From JAXMCI01 sp046349435 (GTDB lineage Bacteria; Pseudomonadota; Alphaproteobacteria; Dongiales; Dongiaceae), in the NCBI GenBank assembly GCA_046349435.1, contig JAXMCI010000002.1:124001-188000 (forward strand): a DNA stretch of 64,000 bases, in the 5' to 3' direction. The stretch's first letter is position 1; every line of letters begins with the position of its first letter. Made by a program: the position numbers and the translations under genes. The notes beneath the pieces are model-generated. The model ran no database searches. It had not been told where the DNA came from and saw nothing but the letters and a program-made list of their open reading frames with translations. This document shows positions 24,218 through 33,834 of the stretch, in pieces.

Positions 24218-25114
24218 TCAGAAATCGTACTCCGCGACCTTTCGCAGCAGGAAGTCCCGGAAGACCTGGATGCGCTTCGAGCTGCGCAGCTCCTCGGGAT
24301 AGACGAAATAGGCGTCGACCCGCGGGCCCTCCAGCTCCGGCAGCACCTGGACCAGGTTGGTGGCGCCCTGGGTCATGAACTCCGGCAGCGCCGCCAGCCC
24401 GAGCCCGCTCTGGGCGGCGCGCAGGATGGCGTAGACGTTGTTGACGGTGAGCACGGCCCGGCGCGGCTTGCCCTCCGGCCGGCCGACCTGCAGCAGCCAG
24501 TTGACGTCGGGCACCGGCGGCCGGGTCTCCTCGCCATAGACGATCACCCGGTGCTGGTCGATCTCCTCCGCCGATTTCGGCGCGCCGTAGCGCTTGATGT
24601 AGCCGGGCGCCGCGTAGATGTGCATGTGCACGGTCAGCAGGTGCCGCTGGATCAGCTCCGGCTGGCGCGGCGGCGCCATGCGGACGGCGACGTCGGCCTC
24701 GCGCATCGAGAGGTCGAGCTCGCGGTCGTCGAGCAGCAGGTCGACCTCGATGTCGGGATAGACCTCGAGGAACTCGCCCATCCGCGGCGTCAGCCAGGTC
24801 GAGCCGAGCGCCACCGTGGCGGTGACCTTGAGCTGGCCCTTGGGCTTGTCCTTGCTCTCGGTGAGCTGCGCCTCGGTCATCGCCAGCTTGGCGAAGACCT
24901 CGTGGGCGGTGCGGTAGAGCAGCTCGCCCTGCTCGGTCAGGATCAGGCCGCGGGCGTGGCGGTGGAACAGCGAAACCTTGAGGCTCTCCTCGAGCGCGCC
25001 GATCTGCCGGCTGACCGCCGACTGGCTGAGGTTCAGCGCCTCGCCCGCATGGGTGAAGCTGCCGGCCTCGGCGACCGCGTGAAAGATGCGGAGCTTGTCC
25101 CAGTCCATGCTCAT
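24218..25114 (-). CDS. LysR family transcriptional regulator
   Basis: 298 aa. The N-terminal winged helix is at residues 5-64 (LRIFHAVAEAGSFTHAGEAL, LSQSAVSRQIGALE), followed by the linker helix and a two-lobed effector-binding domain (from about 92). The start at 25114 gives MSMDWDKLRIF; ATG 25108 is an equal alternative. It lies just downstream of trxB on the same strand (65-base gap), so it may be co-transcribed or controlled from that gap. LysR proteins bind as tetramers and respond to a small molecule; the target here is not evident. Confidence 0.93.
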   Translation of the reverse strand: MSMDWDKLRIFHAVAEAGSFTHAGEALNLSQSAVSRQIGALEESLKVSLFHRHARGLILTEQGELLYRTAHEVFAKLAMTEAQLTESKDKPKGQLKVTATVALGSTWLTPRMGEFLEVYPDIEVDLLLDDRELDLSMREADVAVRMAPPRQPELIQRHLLTVHMHIYAAPGYIKRYGAPKSAEEIDQHRVIVYGEETRPPVPDVNWLLQVGRPEGKPRRAVLTVNNVYAILRAAQSGLGLAALPEFMTQGATNLVQVLPELEGPRVDAYFVYPEELRSSKRIQVFRDFLLRKVAEYDF

Positions 25115-25179
25115 GTGACACCCCGAGCCGGCCGCGGCCGGGTGCCGCGGACGCCCCTATGGCCTCCCTCGGGCGGCTG

Positions 25180-26148
25180 CTACTCGGCGGCGACGGCCGC
25201 CGTGCTCTCGTGCGCCGCGATGAACCGCTCGGCCTCGAGCGCCGCCATGCACCCCATGCCGGCGGCGGTGACCGCCTGGCGGAACACCTTGTCCTTGACG
25301 TCGCCGGCGGCGAACACGCCGGGAATGCTGGTCGCCGTCGAATCGGGCGCGGTCAGGATGTAGCCCTCGGCGTCGAGCGGCAGCTTGCCGCGGAAAATCT
25401 CGGTCGCCGGCAGGTGGCCGATGGCGACGAACAGCCCGTCGCAGGGCAGCAGGCTGGCCTTGCCGGTCCTCAGGTTCTTCAGGCGCACGCCGGTCACGGC
25501 GGGCGGCTCCTCCTGGCCCTCGACCGCCTCGACGGCGCTGTCCCAGATCACCCGGATCTTCGGGTTGGCGAACAGCCGCTGCTGCATGATCTTCTCGGCG
25601 CGCAGCGAATCGCGGCGGTGGATCAGCGTGACGCGGCTGGCGTGGTTGGTCAGGTAGATCGCCTCCTCGACGGCGGTGTTGCCGCCGCCGACGATCGCCA
25701 CCTCCTTGCCGCGGAAGAAGAAGCCGTCGCAGGTGGCGCAGGCCGAGACGCCGAAGCCGCGGAACCGCGTCTCGCTCGGCAGGCCGAGCCAGCGCGCCTG
25801 GGCGCCGGTGGCGATGATCAGCGCGTCGCCGAGATAGAGGTCGCCGCTGTCGCCGCGGCAACGGAAGGGGCGCTGCGTCAGATCGACCTCGGTGACGATG
25901 TCGAAGGCCATGCGGGTGCCGACATGCTCCGCCTGCTTCTGCATCTGCTCCATCAGCCAGGGGCCCTGGATGACGTCGGCGAAGCCGGGATAGTTCTCCA
26001 CGTCGGTGGTGATGGTCATCTGGCCGCCGGGCTGCAGCCCCTGCACCAGCAGCGGCGCGAGGTTGGCGCGCGCGGCGTAGATCGCCGCCGTGTAGCCGGC
26101 CGGGCCGGCGCCGATGATCAGGACCTTGGCGTGATGCTGCGTGGACAT
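25180..26148 (-). CDS. trxB: Thioredoxin reductase (NADPH)
   Basis: 322-aa flavoenzyme that reduces thioredoxin with NADPH. FAD site GAGPAGYTAAIYAARA (residues 13-28); redox-active disulfide C137-A-T-C140 in ACATCDGFFF; NADPH site VGGGNTAVEEAIYL (153-166); second FAD contact GVFAAGDVKDK. Length and motif spacing match low-molecular-weight bacterial TrxB. Divergent from an Lrp-family regulator with a 206-base gap. Confidence 0.96.
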   Translation of the reverse strand: MSTQHHAKVLIIGAGPAGYTAAIYAARANLAPLLVQGLQPGGQMTITTDVENYPGFADVIQGPWLMEQMQKQAEHVGTRMAFDIVTEVDLTQRPFRCRGDSGDLYLGDALIIATGAQARWLGLPSETRFRGFGVSACATCDGFFFRGKEVAIVGGGNTAVEEAIYLTNHASRVTLIHRRDSLRAEKIMQQRLFANPKIRVIWDSAVEAVEGQEEPPAVTGVRLKNLRTGKASLLPCDGLFVAIGHLPATEIFRGKLPLDAEGYILTAPDSTATSIPGVFAAGDVKDKVFRQAVTAAGMGCMAALEAERFIAAHESTAAVAAE

Positions 26149-26354
26149 TGCGCGCGCTCCCCTGACGGGAAAGATAGAAGCGCACTGGCCTCTCTACAAG
26201 CTGCCCAGCCTCAAATCGGCGGCCTCGAATCGGCGGCCGGGCGGGCCCGGCGCCGGCCGTGGCCCCGGCTTTGACCCTCGGGCGTGGCTTGGCGGCCTCC
26301 ACCGGCTTGCCCTATAGTCGCCGCCCTGGGGGCCAGGGCCAGGCGGAGCACGGC
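26149..26354. promoter_or_regulatory. Divergent trxB / Lrp intergenic region
   Basis: 206 bases between the trxB start (minus) and the Lrp-type regulator start (plus). It should contain both promoters; GGAAAGATAGAAGCG near 26168 is the AT-richest part on the trxB side. No clear Lrp-type operator or consensus -35/-10 pair could be fixed by eye. Confidence 0.3.
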
Positions 26355-26831
26355 ATGCGGCGGGTCAAGCTGGACCGTATCGATCGGCGCATCCTGAGCG
26401 ACCTCCAGGCCAATGGGCGAATCACCAATGTCGAGCTCTCCCGCCGGGCGGGGATCTCGGCGCCCCCCTGCCTGCGCCGCGTGCGGGCGCTGGAGGAGGC
26501 CGGCTACATCCGCGGCTACCATGCCGACCTCGACGCCGAGGCGCTGGGCTTCGGCGTCACCGTGTTCGCCCAGGTCGGGCTGTCGAGCCAGGCCGAGCAG
26601 GACCTGCGCGCCTTCGAGGCGCTGGTGCAGTCCTGGCCCGAGGTGCGCGAGTGCCACATGCTGGCCGGCGAGACCGACTTCCTGCTGAAGATCGTGACCT
26701 TCGACTGGGACGTCTACCAGCGCTTCCTGACCACCCAGCTGACCGCCGCGCCGAACGTCAGCCACGTCAAGTCGGCGCTGGCGATCCGCACCACCAAGTG
26801 GCTGCCCGGCGTGCCGGTGCCCGCGGAATGA
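26355..26831 (+). CDS. Lrp/AsnC family transcriptional regulator
   Basis: 158 aa. The N-terminal helix-turn-helix lies at residues 5-52 (LDRIDRRILSDLQANGRIT, NVELSRRAGISAPPCLRRV), joined to a RAM-type ligand-binding ferredoxin-like domain (about 65-150) with the conserved CHMLAGETDFLLKI segment. It responds to amino acids in characterised members. ATG 26355 starts the standard N-terminus. Its stop overlaps the following ROK kinase start (ATGA), so the kinase and acetyltransferase are in the same transcript. Confidence 0.93.
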   Translation: MRRVKLDRIDRRILSDLQANGRITNVELSRRAGISAPPCLRRVRALEEAGYIRGYHADLDAEALGFGVTVFAQVGLSSQAEQDLRAFEALVQSWPEVRECHMLAGETDFLLKIVTFDWDVYQRFLTTQLTAAPNVSHVKSALAIRTTKWLPGVPVPAE

Positions 26832-27762
26832 GCCTGCCGGGCGGGACGGCCCGCCGGGTGCGGGTCGGCGTCGATCTCGGCGGCACCAAGACCGAGGTGA
26901 TCGCGCTCGGGCCCGATGGCGGCGAGCTGCTGCGGCGCCGGGCGCCGACCCCGGCCGGCGACTACCATGCCCAGCTGGCCCTGGTGCGCGCCCTGGTCAC
27001 CGGCCTCGAGGCCGAGCTCGGCGCAGTCGCCACCGTCGGGGTGGCGATCCCCGGCACCATCTCGGCCGCCACCGGGCTGATCAAGAACGCCAACTCGACC
27101 TGGCTCAACGGCCGGCCGCTCGACCGCGACCTCGCCGCCGCGCTGGACCGGCCGGTGCGCGTCCTCAACGACGCCAACTGCCTCGCCATGTCGGAGGCCT
27201 CGGACGGGGCCGGCGCCGGCCACGGCGTGGTCTTCGCCGCCATCCTCGGCACGGGGGTGGGCGGCGGCATCGTCGTGCAGGGCCGGCCGCTCTCCGGCAT
27301 CAACGGCATCGCCGGCGAGTGGGGGCACAACCCGCTGCCCTGGCCGCGCGACGAGGAGCGGCCGGGACCGTCCTGCTATTGCGGGCTCTCCGGCTGCATC
27401 GAGACCTTCTGCCCGGCCCGGGGCTGGCCGCCGACCACCGCGCCGCCACCGGCCGGGACTGGCGCGGCGAGGCGATCGCCGCGGCGGCCGCCGCGGGCGA
27501 CGCGGCGGCGGAGGCGGCGCTGGCGCGCTATGTCGACCGGCTGGCGCGCGGCCTGGCCAGCATCATCAACCTGCTCGACCCCGACATCGTCGTGCTCGGC
27601 GGCGGCATGTCGAACCTGGCGCGGCTCTATGACGAGCTGCCGCGGCAATGGCCGCGCTGGGTCTTCTCCGACCGGGTGGACACACGGCTGGCCAAGGCGG
27701 TGCACGGCGATTCCAGCGGCGTGCGCGGCGCCGCCTGGCTGTGGCCGGTGGCGGCCGCGTGA
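26828..27762 (+). CDS. ROK family sugar kinase; -1 frameshift near 27407
   Basis: Cytoplasmic sugar kinase of the ROK family (fructokinase/N-acetylhexosamine kinase-like). The first frame holds the ATP site VGVDLGGTKTEVIAL, the catalytic NDANCLA segment, GTGVGGGIV and the start of the zinc motif CYCGLSGCIETF. After ETF the coding signal switches frame: the protein continues LPGPGLAADHRAATGRDWRG and ends at TGA 27762 with IVVLGGGMSNLARLYDELP. One missing C around 27407-27409 (TTCTG for TTCCTG) explains the shift; repaired, the protein is about 311 aa, normal for the family. As read, the gene is broken: either a sequencing indel or a recent pseudogene. Starts by ATGA overlap with the Lrp gene. 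Confidence 0.82.
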
Positions 27763-28223
27763 GCGGGCCGGCGCCCGTCTTCCGCGCCGCGGCGGAGGCC
27801 GACCTGCCGGCCCTCGTGGCGATGCTCGCCGACGATGCGCTGGGCGCCACCCGCGAGGATCCCCGGCTGCCGCTCGACCAGCGCTACCTCGACGCCTTCC
27901 GCCTGATCGCCGCCGATCCGCGGCAGCTGCTGCTGGTGGCCGAGAGCGAGGGCGCGGTGGTCGGCTGCCTGCAGCTCACCTTCCTGCCGGGGCTGGCGAT
28001 GAAGGGGGCCTGGCGCGGCCAGATCGAGGCGGTGCGGGTGGCCGGCGGCCGGCGCGGCACGGGCATCGGCCGGCAGATGCTGGCGCACGCCATCGGCCTC
28101 TGCCGGCAGCGCGGCTGCCGGCTGGTCCAGCTCACCGCCGACAAGCGCCGGCCCGACGCCCACCGCTTCTATGCCTCGCTGGGCTTCGTCGCCAGCCACG
28201 AGGGCTTCAAGCTCGCGCTCTGA
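27759..28223 (+). CDS. GNAT family N-acetyltransferase
   Basis: 154 aa. Single GNAT fold: beta strands with LLLVAESEGAVVGCLQLTFL, acetyl-CoA binding motif RRGTGIGRQMLAHAI and C-terminal FYASLGFVASHEGFKLAL. Start GTG 27759 overlaps the stop of the ROK kinase (GTGA). Coupling to a sugar kinase hints at amino-sugar metabolism, but similar genes acetylate many amines; substrate unknown. Converges with the RND pump gene, 9-base gap. Confidence 0.9.
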   Translation: MSGPAPVFRAAAEADLPALVAMLADDALGATREDPRLPLDQRYLDAFRLIAADPRQLLLVAESEGAVVGCLQLTFLPGLAMKGAWRGQIEAVRVAGGRRGTGIGRQMLAHAIGLCRQRGCRLVQLTADKRRPDAHRFYASLGFVASHEGFKLAL

Positions 28224-28232
28224 GGCGAGGGC

Positions 28233-31200
28233 TCAGCCCGCCTTGGCCTCGTGCCGGCCGCGGCGGAAGCGGCGGTGCGTCCATTCCCGCATCGTCTGGA
28301 AGGTGACGTAGAGCATCGGGATCAGGAAGATGCCGACGGAGCTCGCCGCGATCATGCCGCCGAACACCGCGGTGCCGACGTCGCGCCGGGTGATCTGCGC
28401 GGCGCCGTGCGCGATGACCAGCGGGAAGATGCCGAGGATGAAGGCGATCGAGGTCATCATCACGGCGCGGAACCGCATCTTGGCGCCGAGCGCCGCGGCG
28501 TCGCGGATCGCCATGCCGCGCTCGCGCTGCTCCTTGGCGAACTCGACGATCAGGATGCCGTTCTTGGCGGCGAGCGCGATCAGCACGACCAGGCCGATCT
28601 GGGCGTAGAGGTCGAGCGAGAGCTTGGCGATCATGATGCCGGCGAAGGCGCCGAGTCCGCCCACCACCACCGACAGCAGCACCGGGATCGGGATCACCCA
28701 GCTCTCGTAGAGCGCCACCAGGAAGAGATAGGCGAAAAGCACGGCCAGCCCGAGGATGATGCCGGTCTGGCCCGAGGCCTGCTGCTCCTGGTAGGCGGTG
28801 CCCGACCATTCGTAGGAATAGCCCGCGGGCAGGGTGCGGGCGGAGATCTCCGCCATCGCCTGCAGCGCGGCGCCGGACGAGGTCCCGGGCGAGGGCGAGC
28901 CGTTGATGGTGATCGCCCGGTAGTTGTTGTAGCGGGTGATGACCTGCGGCCCGACCTTGACCTGGACGTCGGCGATCGAGCGCAGCGGCACCATCTGCCC
29001 GGTCTTGTTGCGGACATAGATCTGCCAGATCGAGTTGAGGTCGCGCCGGTTTGCCGCCTCGCCCTCGATATTGACCTGCCAGGTGCGGCCGAACAGGTTG
29101 AAATCGTTGACGTAGATGCCGCCCAGCGTGGCCTGCAGCGCGGCGAAGATGTCGCTCATGGCGAGCCCGAGCGCCTGCGCCTTGTCGCGGTCGATGTCGA
29201 GATAGATCGACGGGTTGGTGGCGGAGAAGGTCGAGAAGACGCGCGACAGCCGCGGATCCTGGTTGGCGGCGCCGACCAGCCCGAGCATCGCGCTGCCGTT
29301 GCGCACGGGGTCCTGGCCCTCGAGCGCCTCGAGCTGGTACTCGAAGCCACCGCTGGTCGACAGCCCGATGATCGGCGGCAGGTTGAAGGGAAAGGCGCTG
29401 GCGGTGCGGATCTGCTGCATCAGCCCGAAGGTCCGGCCGATCAGCGCCTGCGCCGAATCGGCGGCGGCGGCGCGGTCCGCGAAGGGCTTGAGGCGCGCCA
29501 CGACGAAGGCGGCGTTGGGCTCGTTGCCGCCGTCGAGCAGCGAGAAGCCGATCACCGAGAAGACGTCCTGCACCGGCTTCATGTCGCGCAGCATGTGCTC
29601 GATCTGCCGCGCCACCTCGCTGGTCCGCACCACCGAGGCGCCGTCGGGCAGCTGCACGGCGATGAAGAAGGCGCCCTGGTCCTCCTCGGGCAGGAAGCTC
29701 GTCGGCGTGTGCTGCGAGGTCCAGAAGATGCCGAAGGCGCAGCCGGCGACGACCACGACCGAGAGCACCGCCACGCGGACCAGCCGGCGCACCAGCGCGG
29801 CGTAGCCGTTGCGCACCCGGTCGATGCCGCCCAGCACCAGCCGCATCGGCCCGCGCGGCTTGCGGTGGCGCAGCACGATGGCGCAGAGCGCCGGCGACAG
29901 GGTGAGCGCGCACAGCGCCGAGATGATCATCGCGCCGCTGATGGTGACGGCGAACTGGCGGAAGAGCTGGCCGGAGATGCCGGGGATGAAGGCGACCGGC
30001 ACGAACACCGAGAGCAGGACCAGCGAGATGGCGATGATCGGCCCGGTGATCTGCGCCATCGCCTTCTTGGTGGCGTCGGCCGGCGACAGGTCGGGCTCCT
30101 CCTCCATCACCCGCTCGACGTTCTCGACCACCACGATGGCGTCGTCGACGACCACGCCGATCGCCAGCACCAATGCCAGCAGCGACACGGTGTTGGCCGA
30201 GAAGCCCATCGCCTCGAGCACGGCGAAGGCGCCGATCAGGCTGACCGGGGCGGCGACCGCCGGGATGATGGTGGCGCGCAGGCTGCCGAGGAACAGGAAG
30301 ACGACCAGCACGACCAGCAGGAAGGCCTCGCCGACGGTCTTCTTCACCTCGGTGAAGGTGTCGTTGACGAAGTCGGTCGAGTCGTAGACGACGCGGACGC
30401 TGAGCCCCGGCGGGAAGCGCTTGGCGACCCGCTCCAGCGTCGCCTTGACCGCGTTGGAGGTCGCCACCGCGTTGGCGCCGGGGGCGAGATAGACGGCGGC
30501 GCCGACCGCCGGCGCGCCGTTCAGGCGGCTGAAGGAATCCTCGTTCTGCGCCCCCATCTCGACCCGGGCCACGTCGCGCACCCGCAGCACCGAGCCGTCC
30601 GGGTTGGCGCGCACCACGATGGCGCCGAACTGCTCGGGCGTCGACAGCCGCCCTTGCGTCTGCACGTTCATCTGGAACTGCTGGTCGTCGGGGATCGGCC
30701 GGGCGCCGATGCGCCCGACCGGCGCCTGCACGTTCTGCGCCTGGATCGCCGCGATCACCTCCGAGGGCGCCAGGTTGAGGCTGACCAGGCGCTGGCTGTC
30801 GAACCAGATGCGCATGGAGTAGCGCAGCTTGCTGAACAGCGAGGCCTGCCCGACGCCCGGCGTGCGGGAGATCTCGTCCATCACGTTGATGGTGGCGTAG
30901 TTGCTGATGAAGAGCGGGTCGACCTTGCCGTCCGGGCTGTAGAAGTTGACGAACATCAGGATCGCCGAGGAGCGCTTCTGCACCGTCAGACCCTGGCGCT
31001 GCACCTCCTGCGGCAGCTGGGCCAGCGCCGACTGCACGCGGTTGTTGACGTTGACGGTGTCGATGTCGGGATCCGAGCCGAGCGCGAAGGTGACGGTCAG
31101 GCTGTAGCTGCCGTCGTTCCCGCTGTTCGACTTCATGTAGATCATCTTGTCGACGCCGACGATCTGGGCCTCGAGCGGCTGCGCCACGCTCGCTTCCACC

Positions 31201-31370
31201 ACCGCGGCGGAGGCGCCGGGGAAGGTGGCGGTGACCTGGACCTGCGGCGGCACGATGTCGGGGAACTGCGCCACCGGGATGCGCTGCATGGCGAGCAGCC
31301 CGGCCAGCGTGATGACGATGGCGATGACGACCGCCAGCCGCGGCCGGTCGATGAAGACGCCGGAGATCAC
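28233..31370 (-). CDS. RND multidrug efflux pump, inner-membrane permease (HAE1/AcrB-MexB family)
   Basis: 1045 aa, the usual AcrB/MexB length. TM1 follows ISGVFIDRPRLAVVIAIVI; the proton-relay aspartates are in VVVDDAIVVVENVER (around residue 405); twelve TM helices and two large periplasmic loops are apparent, with the docking/porter repeats duplicated in each half. It would form a trimer and extrude drugs, dyes or solvents with the adaptor encoded upstream and an outer-membrane channel; no channel gene is adjacent, so it may share a TolC-type protein elsewhere. GTG 31370 is chosen: it gives MISGVFIDRP, and upstream codons overlap the adaptor gene's 3' end. Confidence 0.95.
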   Translation of the reverse strand: MISGVFIDRPRLAVVIAIVITLAGLLAMQRIPVAQFPDIVPPQVQVTATFPGASAAVVEASVAQPLEAQIVGVDKMIYMKSNSGNDGSYSLTVTFALGSDPDIDTVNVNNRVQSALAQLPQEVQRQGLTVQKRSSAILMFVNFYSPDGKVDPLFISNYATINVMDEISRTPGVGQASLFSKLRYSMRIWFDSQRLVSLNLAPSEVIAAIQAQNVQAPVGRIGARPIPDDQQFQMNVQTQGRLSTPEQFGAIVVRANPDGSVLRVRDVARVEMGAQNEDSFSRLNGAPAVGAAVYLAPGANAVATSNAVKATLERVAKRFPPGLSVRVVYDSTDFVNDTFTEVKKTVGEAFLLVVLVVFLFLGSLRATIIPAVAAPVSLIGAFAVLEAMGFSANTVSLLALVLAIGVVVDDAIVVVENVERVMEEEPDLSPADATKKAMAQITGPIIAISLVLLSVFVPVAFIPGISGQLFRQFAVTISGAMIISALCALTLSPALCAIVLRHRKPRGPMRLVLGGIDRVRNGYAALVRRLVRVAVLSVVVVAGCAFGIFWTSQHTPTSFLPEEDQGAFFIAVQLPDGASVVRTSEVARQIEHMLRDMKPVQDVFSVIGFSLLDGGNEPNAAFVVARLKPFADRAAAADSAQALIGRTFGLMQQIRTASAFPFNLPPIIGLSTSGGFEYQLEALEGQDPVRNGSAMLGLVGAANQDPRLSRVFSTFSATNPSIYLDIDRDKAQALGLAMSDIFAALQATLGGIYVNDFNLFGRTWQVNIEGEAANRRDLNSIWQIYVRNKTGQMVPLRSIADVQVKVGPQVITRYNNYRAITINGSPSPGTSSGAALQAMAEISARTLPAGYSYEWSGTAYQEQQASGQTGIILGLAVLFAYLFLVALYESWVIPIPVLLSVVVGGLGAFAGIMIAKLSLDLYAQIGLVVLIALAAKNGILIVEFAKEQRERGMAIRDAAALGAKMRFRAVMMTSIAFILGIFPLVIAHGAAQITRRDVGTAVFGGMIAASSVGIFLIPMLYVTFQTMREWTHRRFRRGRHEAKAG

Positions 31371-31377
31371 CGGCCGC

Positions 31378-32556
31378 TCAGCCGCCGGCCGCCGCTGCGG
31401 CCGGCGGGCTCGCCGGGCCCGGCGCCACCGGCTGCCCGGCATGGACCCGCTGCAGCCCCTCGACGATCACCGTCTGGCCCTCGGTGAGGCCGCTCTCGAT
31501 CACCGCCTCGGTCGGGCTCGAGGCCTGGCTGAGCTTGATGCGGGCCTGCTGGGCGCGGTTCTGGGCGTCGACGACGTAGACGAAGTCGCCGCCCTGGTCG
31601 GCCAGCACCGCCGAGCGCGGCACGATCAGGCTCTGGGTCGGGGCGACCGCCTCGAGGATCACCGTGACGAACTCGCCGTCGGCGAGCTCGCGATTGGTGA
31701 TCTGGCCGGGCATCGGCTCGGCGAAGCGCGGGTTGGCGATGGTGCCGCGCAGGATGATCGTGTCGGTGGTCGCCGACACCGTGTTGTCGGCGAAGTCGAG
31801 CTTGCCGTCCTGGGCGTAGGCGCGGCCGTCCGGCAGCCGGATGGCCAGCCGCACCGAGTTGAAGGCGCCGGCCGCCCGGTACTTCTCGCGCATCTCGAGC
31901 GCGGCGCGCAGCGACACCGGGAACACGACGTACATCGGGTCCTGGCTGACGATGGTCGTCAGCACGCCGGAGGTCGGGCCGACGACGTTGCCGACGGTCA
32001 CCGCGGTGCGGCCGATCTTGCCGTCGATCGGCGCGCGGATCTCGGTGTAGTCGAGGTTGATCTGGGAGAGCCGCTGCTGCGACTGCGCCGCCAGCAGCTG
32101 GGCCGACAGCGAGCGCTGGTTGGCGGTGGCGGTATCGACCGTGGCCTGCTGACCCGCCGGCGTCCTGAGCAGCGTCTGGGCCCGCGTCAGGGTCTGCTTG
32201 GCGTTCAGCAGCTGGGCGGTTGCCTGCTCCACCGCCGCCTGCTTGGCCTGCAGGTCGGCCTCGAACGGCCCGCGCTCCAGCCGATAGAGCAGCTCGCCCT
32301 TCCGGACCTCGCTGCCCTCGGTGAACAGCCGCTCGTCGAGGAAGGCGGTGACGCGGGCGACCAGCTCGACCCGGTCGGTGGCCTGGATGCGGCCGATGAA
32401 CTCGTGCTTCTCGGTGACCGGCCGGCGCTCGACCTTGATCACGCCGACCGCGGGCGGGCCGCCCGGCCCCTGCTGCGCCAGGGCCGGCGGCACCCGCGCC
32501 GCGAGCAAGGGCAGTGCCGCCGCGACCAGGAGCGGCGCCAGCCAACGCGACGTCAT
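31378..32556 (-). CDS. RND efflux pump periplasmic adaptor (membrane fusion protein)
   Basis: 392 aa. Signal peptide at 1-27 (MTSRWLAPLLVAAALPLLAA... cut near ALAQ). It then has the half-lipoyl and beta-barrel segments (TEKHEFIGRIQATDRVELVA), a long alpha-hairpin (about 100-170, ADLQAKQAAVEQATAQLLNA), the returning lipoyl half (IRAPIDGKIGRTAVTVGNVV) and a C-terminal membrane-proximal domain. There is no lipobox, so anchoring is by hydrophobic contact. First gene of the pump operon; the stop is 7 bases before the permease start. No adjacent TetR/MarR regulator is seen, unlike many such operons. Confidence 0.94.
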   Translation of the reverse strand: MTSRWLAPLLVAAALPLLAARVPPALAQQGPGGPPAVGVIKVERRPVTEKHEFIGRIQATDRVELVARVTAFLDERLFTEGSEVRKGELLYRLERGPFEADLQAKQAAVEQATAQLLNAKQTLTRAQTLLRTPAGQQATVDTATANQRSLSAQLLAAQSQQRLSQINLDYTEIRAPIDGKIGRTAVTVGNVVGPTSGVLTTIVSQDPMYVVFPVSLRAALEMREKYRAAGAFNSVRLAIRLPDGRAYAQDGKLDFADNTVSATTDTIILRGTIANPRFAEPMPGQITNRELADGEFVTVILEAVAPTQSLIVPRSAVLADQGGDFVYVVDAQNRAQQARIKLSQASSPTEAVIESGLTEGQTVIVEGLQRVHAGQPVAPGPASPPAAAAAGG

Positions 32557-32634
32557 CAGGGGAGCCTCGCCGATTCGGTCGAACGCGCGAAAATCTCAAT
32601 TACAGGGTCAGGGCGCCATCGGCAAGGCGGCATC

Positions 32635-32658
32635 GTGCCCGCCGGCCCGGGCGGGCAC
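32635..32658 (-). terminator. Strong hairpin after the sugar-importer ATPase gene
   Basis: Perfect 9-bp stem GTGCCCGCC / GGCGGGCAC with a 6-base loop, 32 bases past the ATPase stop on the minus strand and before the RND adaptor gene. No T-tract follows, so it is either a weak intrinsic terminator or a 3'-end-stabilising structure. Confidence 0.45.
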
Positions 32659-32689
32659 GCAAATTTCCGTCAGCGACGGCGGCCGCCGG

Positions 32690-33760
32690 TCAGGCGGCGA
32701 GCCGCACCCCGCTGGCCGCGTCGAAGAGATGGATGCCGGCCGGGTTCGGCCGCAGGCCGATGCGCTGGCCCGGCGCCAGCGCCTGGCGGTCGCGGAACAG
32801 CGCGCAGAGCTCGACGCCGCCCAGCGTGGCGAAGACCAGGCTGTCGAGGCCGGTCTGCTCGACCACCTTGACCGGCACGCCGACCGCCTCCGGCCCGTCG
32901 GCGAGCTGCAGATGCTCCGGCCGCACCCCCAGCACCACCTCGTCGCCGTCGCGGCCCGGCAGCGCGGCCGGCAGCGGCAGCGCCGCGCCCTCGATCTGCA
33001 GCCTGAGGCCGCCCTCGCGGCGCAGCCGGCCGCGCAGCAGGTTCATGCCCGGCGAGCCGATGAAGCCGGCGACGAACAGGTTGGCCGGGCGGTCGTAGAG
33101 GTCGAGCGGGCGGCCGATCTGGGCGACCCGGCCGCCATCGAGCACGACAATGCGGTCGGCCATGGTCATCGCCTCGACCTGGTCGTGGGTGACGTAGATC
33201 GAGGTGGTCTTCAGCGACTGGTGCAGCGAGCGGATCTCGGTGCGCATCTGGACGCGCAGCTTGGCGTCGAGGTTGGAGAGCGGCTCGTCGAACAGGAAGA
33301 GCTGCGGGTCGCGCACGATGGCGCGGCCCATCGCGACGCGCTGGCGCTGGCCGCCGGAGAGCTGGCGCGGCAGGCGGGCGAGCAGCTCCGACAGCCCGAG
33401 GATGCCGGCCGCCTTCTTCACCCGCTCGGCGATGGTGGCCTTCGGCGCCTTCCGCAGCTTGAGGCCGAAGCCCATGTTGTCGAACACCGTCTTGTGCGGG
33501 TAGAGCGCGTAGTTCTGGAACACCATGGCGACGTCGCGGTCGCGCGGCGCGACGCCGTTGACCACCCGCCCGCCGATCGAGATCTCGCCGGCCGAGATGT
33601 CCTCGAGCCCGGCGATCATGCGCAGCAGCGTGGACTTGCCGCAGCCCGACGGCCCGACCAGCACGACGAACTCCTGGTCGGCGATGTCGACGTCGACGCC
33701 GTGAATGACCTTGGTGGCGCCGTAGAACTTCTCGGCGCCGCGCACCGTGACCGTCGCCAT
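32690..33760 (-). CDS. Sugar ABC transporter ATP-binding protein (UgpC/MalK/MsmX type)
   Basis: 356 aa. Walker A GPSGCGKST, Q-loop VFQNYALYPHKTV, signature LSGGQRQRVAMGRAI, Walker B LFLFDEPLSNLDAKLR, switch histidine in YVTHDQVEAMTM, then the C-terminal MalK-type regulatory OB domain (about 240-356: GVRPEHLQLADG). Start at 33760 follows GGGAGGAA. It is divergent from the binding-protein/permease operon and is almost certainly its ATPase. The MalK-type tail often docks regulators or inducer-exclusion factors. Confidence 0.95.
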   Translation of the reverse strand: MATVTVRGAEKFYGATKVIHGVDVDIADQEFVVLVGPSGCGKSTLLRMIAGLEDISAGEISIGGRVVNGVAPRDRDVAMVFQNYALYPHKTVFDNMGFGLKLRKAPKATIAERVKKAAGILGLSELLARLPRQLSGGQRQRVAMGRAIVRDPQLFLFDEPLSNLDAKLRVQMRTEIRSLHQSLKTTSIYVTHDQVEAMTMADRIVVLDGGRVAQIGRPLDLYDRPANLFVAGFIGSPGMNLLRGRLRREGGLRLQIEGAALPLPAALPGRDGDEVVLGVRPEHLQLADGPEAVGVPVKVVEQTGLDSLVFATLGGVELCALFRDRQALAPGQRIGLRPNPAGIHLFDAASGVRLAA

Positions 33761-33834
33761 CGTTCCTCCCGCCCTGCGCTTCGGGCGCAAGCTTACAGGC
33801 CGTGTCCCGGCAAATAAAGACGCGCCCGTCCGCT

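Noticed and set aside
28251..31487. 1078-codon plus frame opposite the RND pump
   Set aside because: His/Asp/Arg-rich antisense artefact; the minus strand carries a full-length pump.
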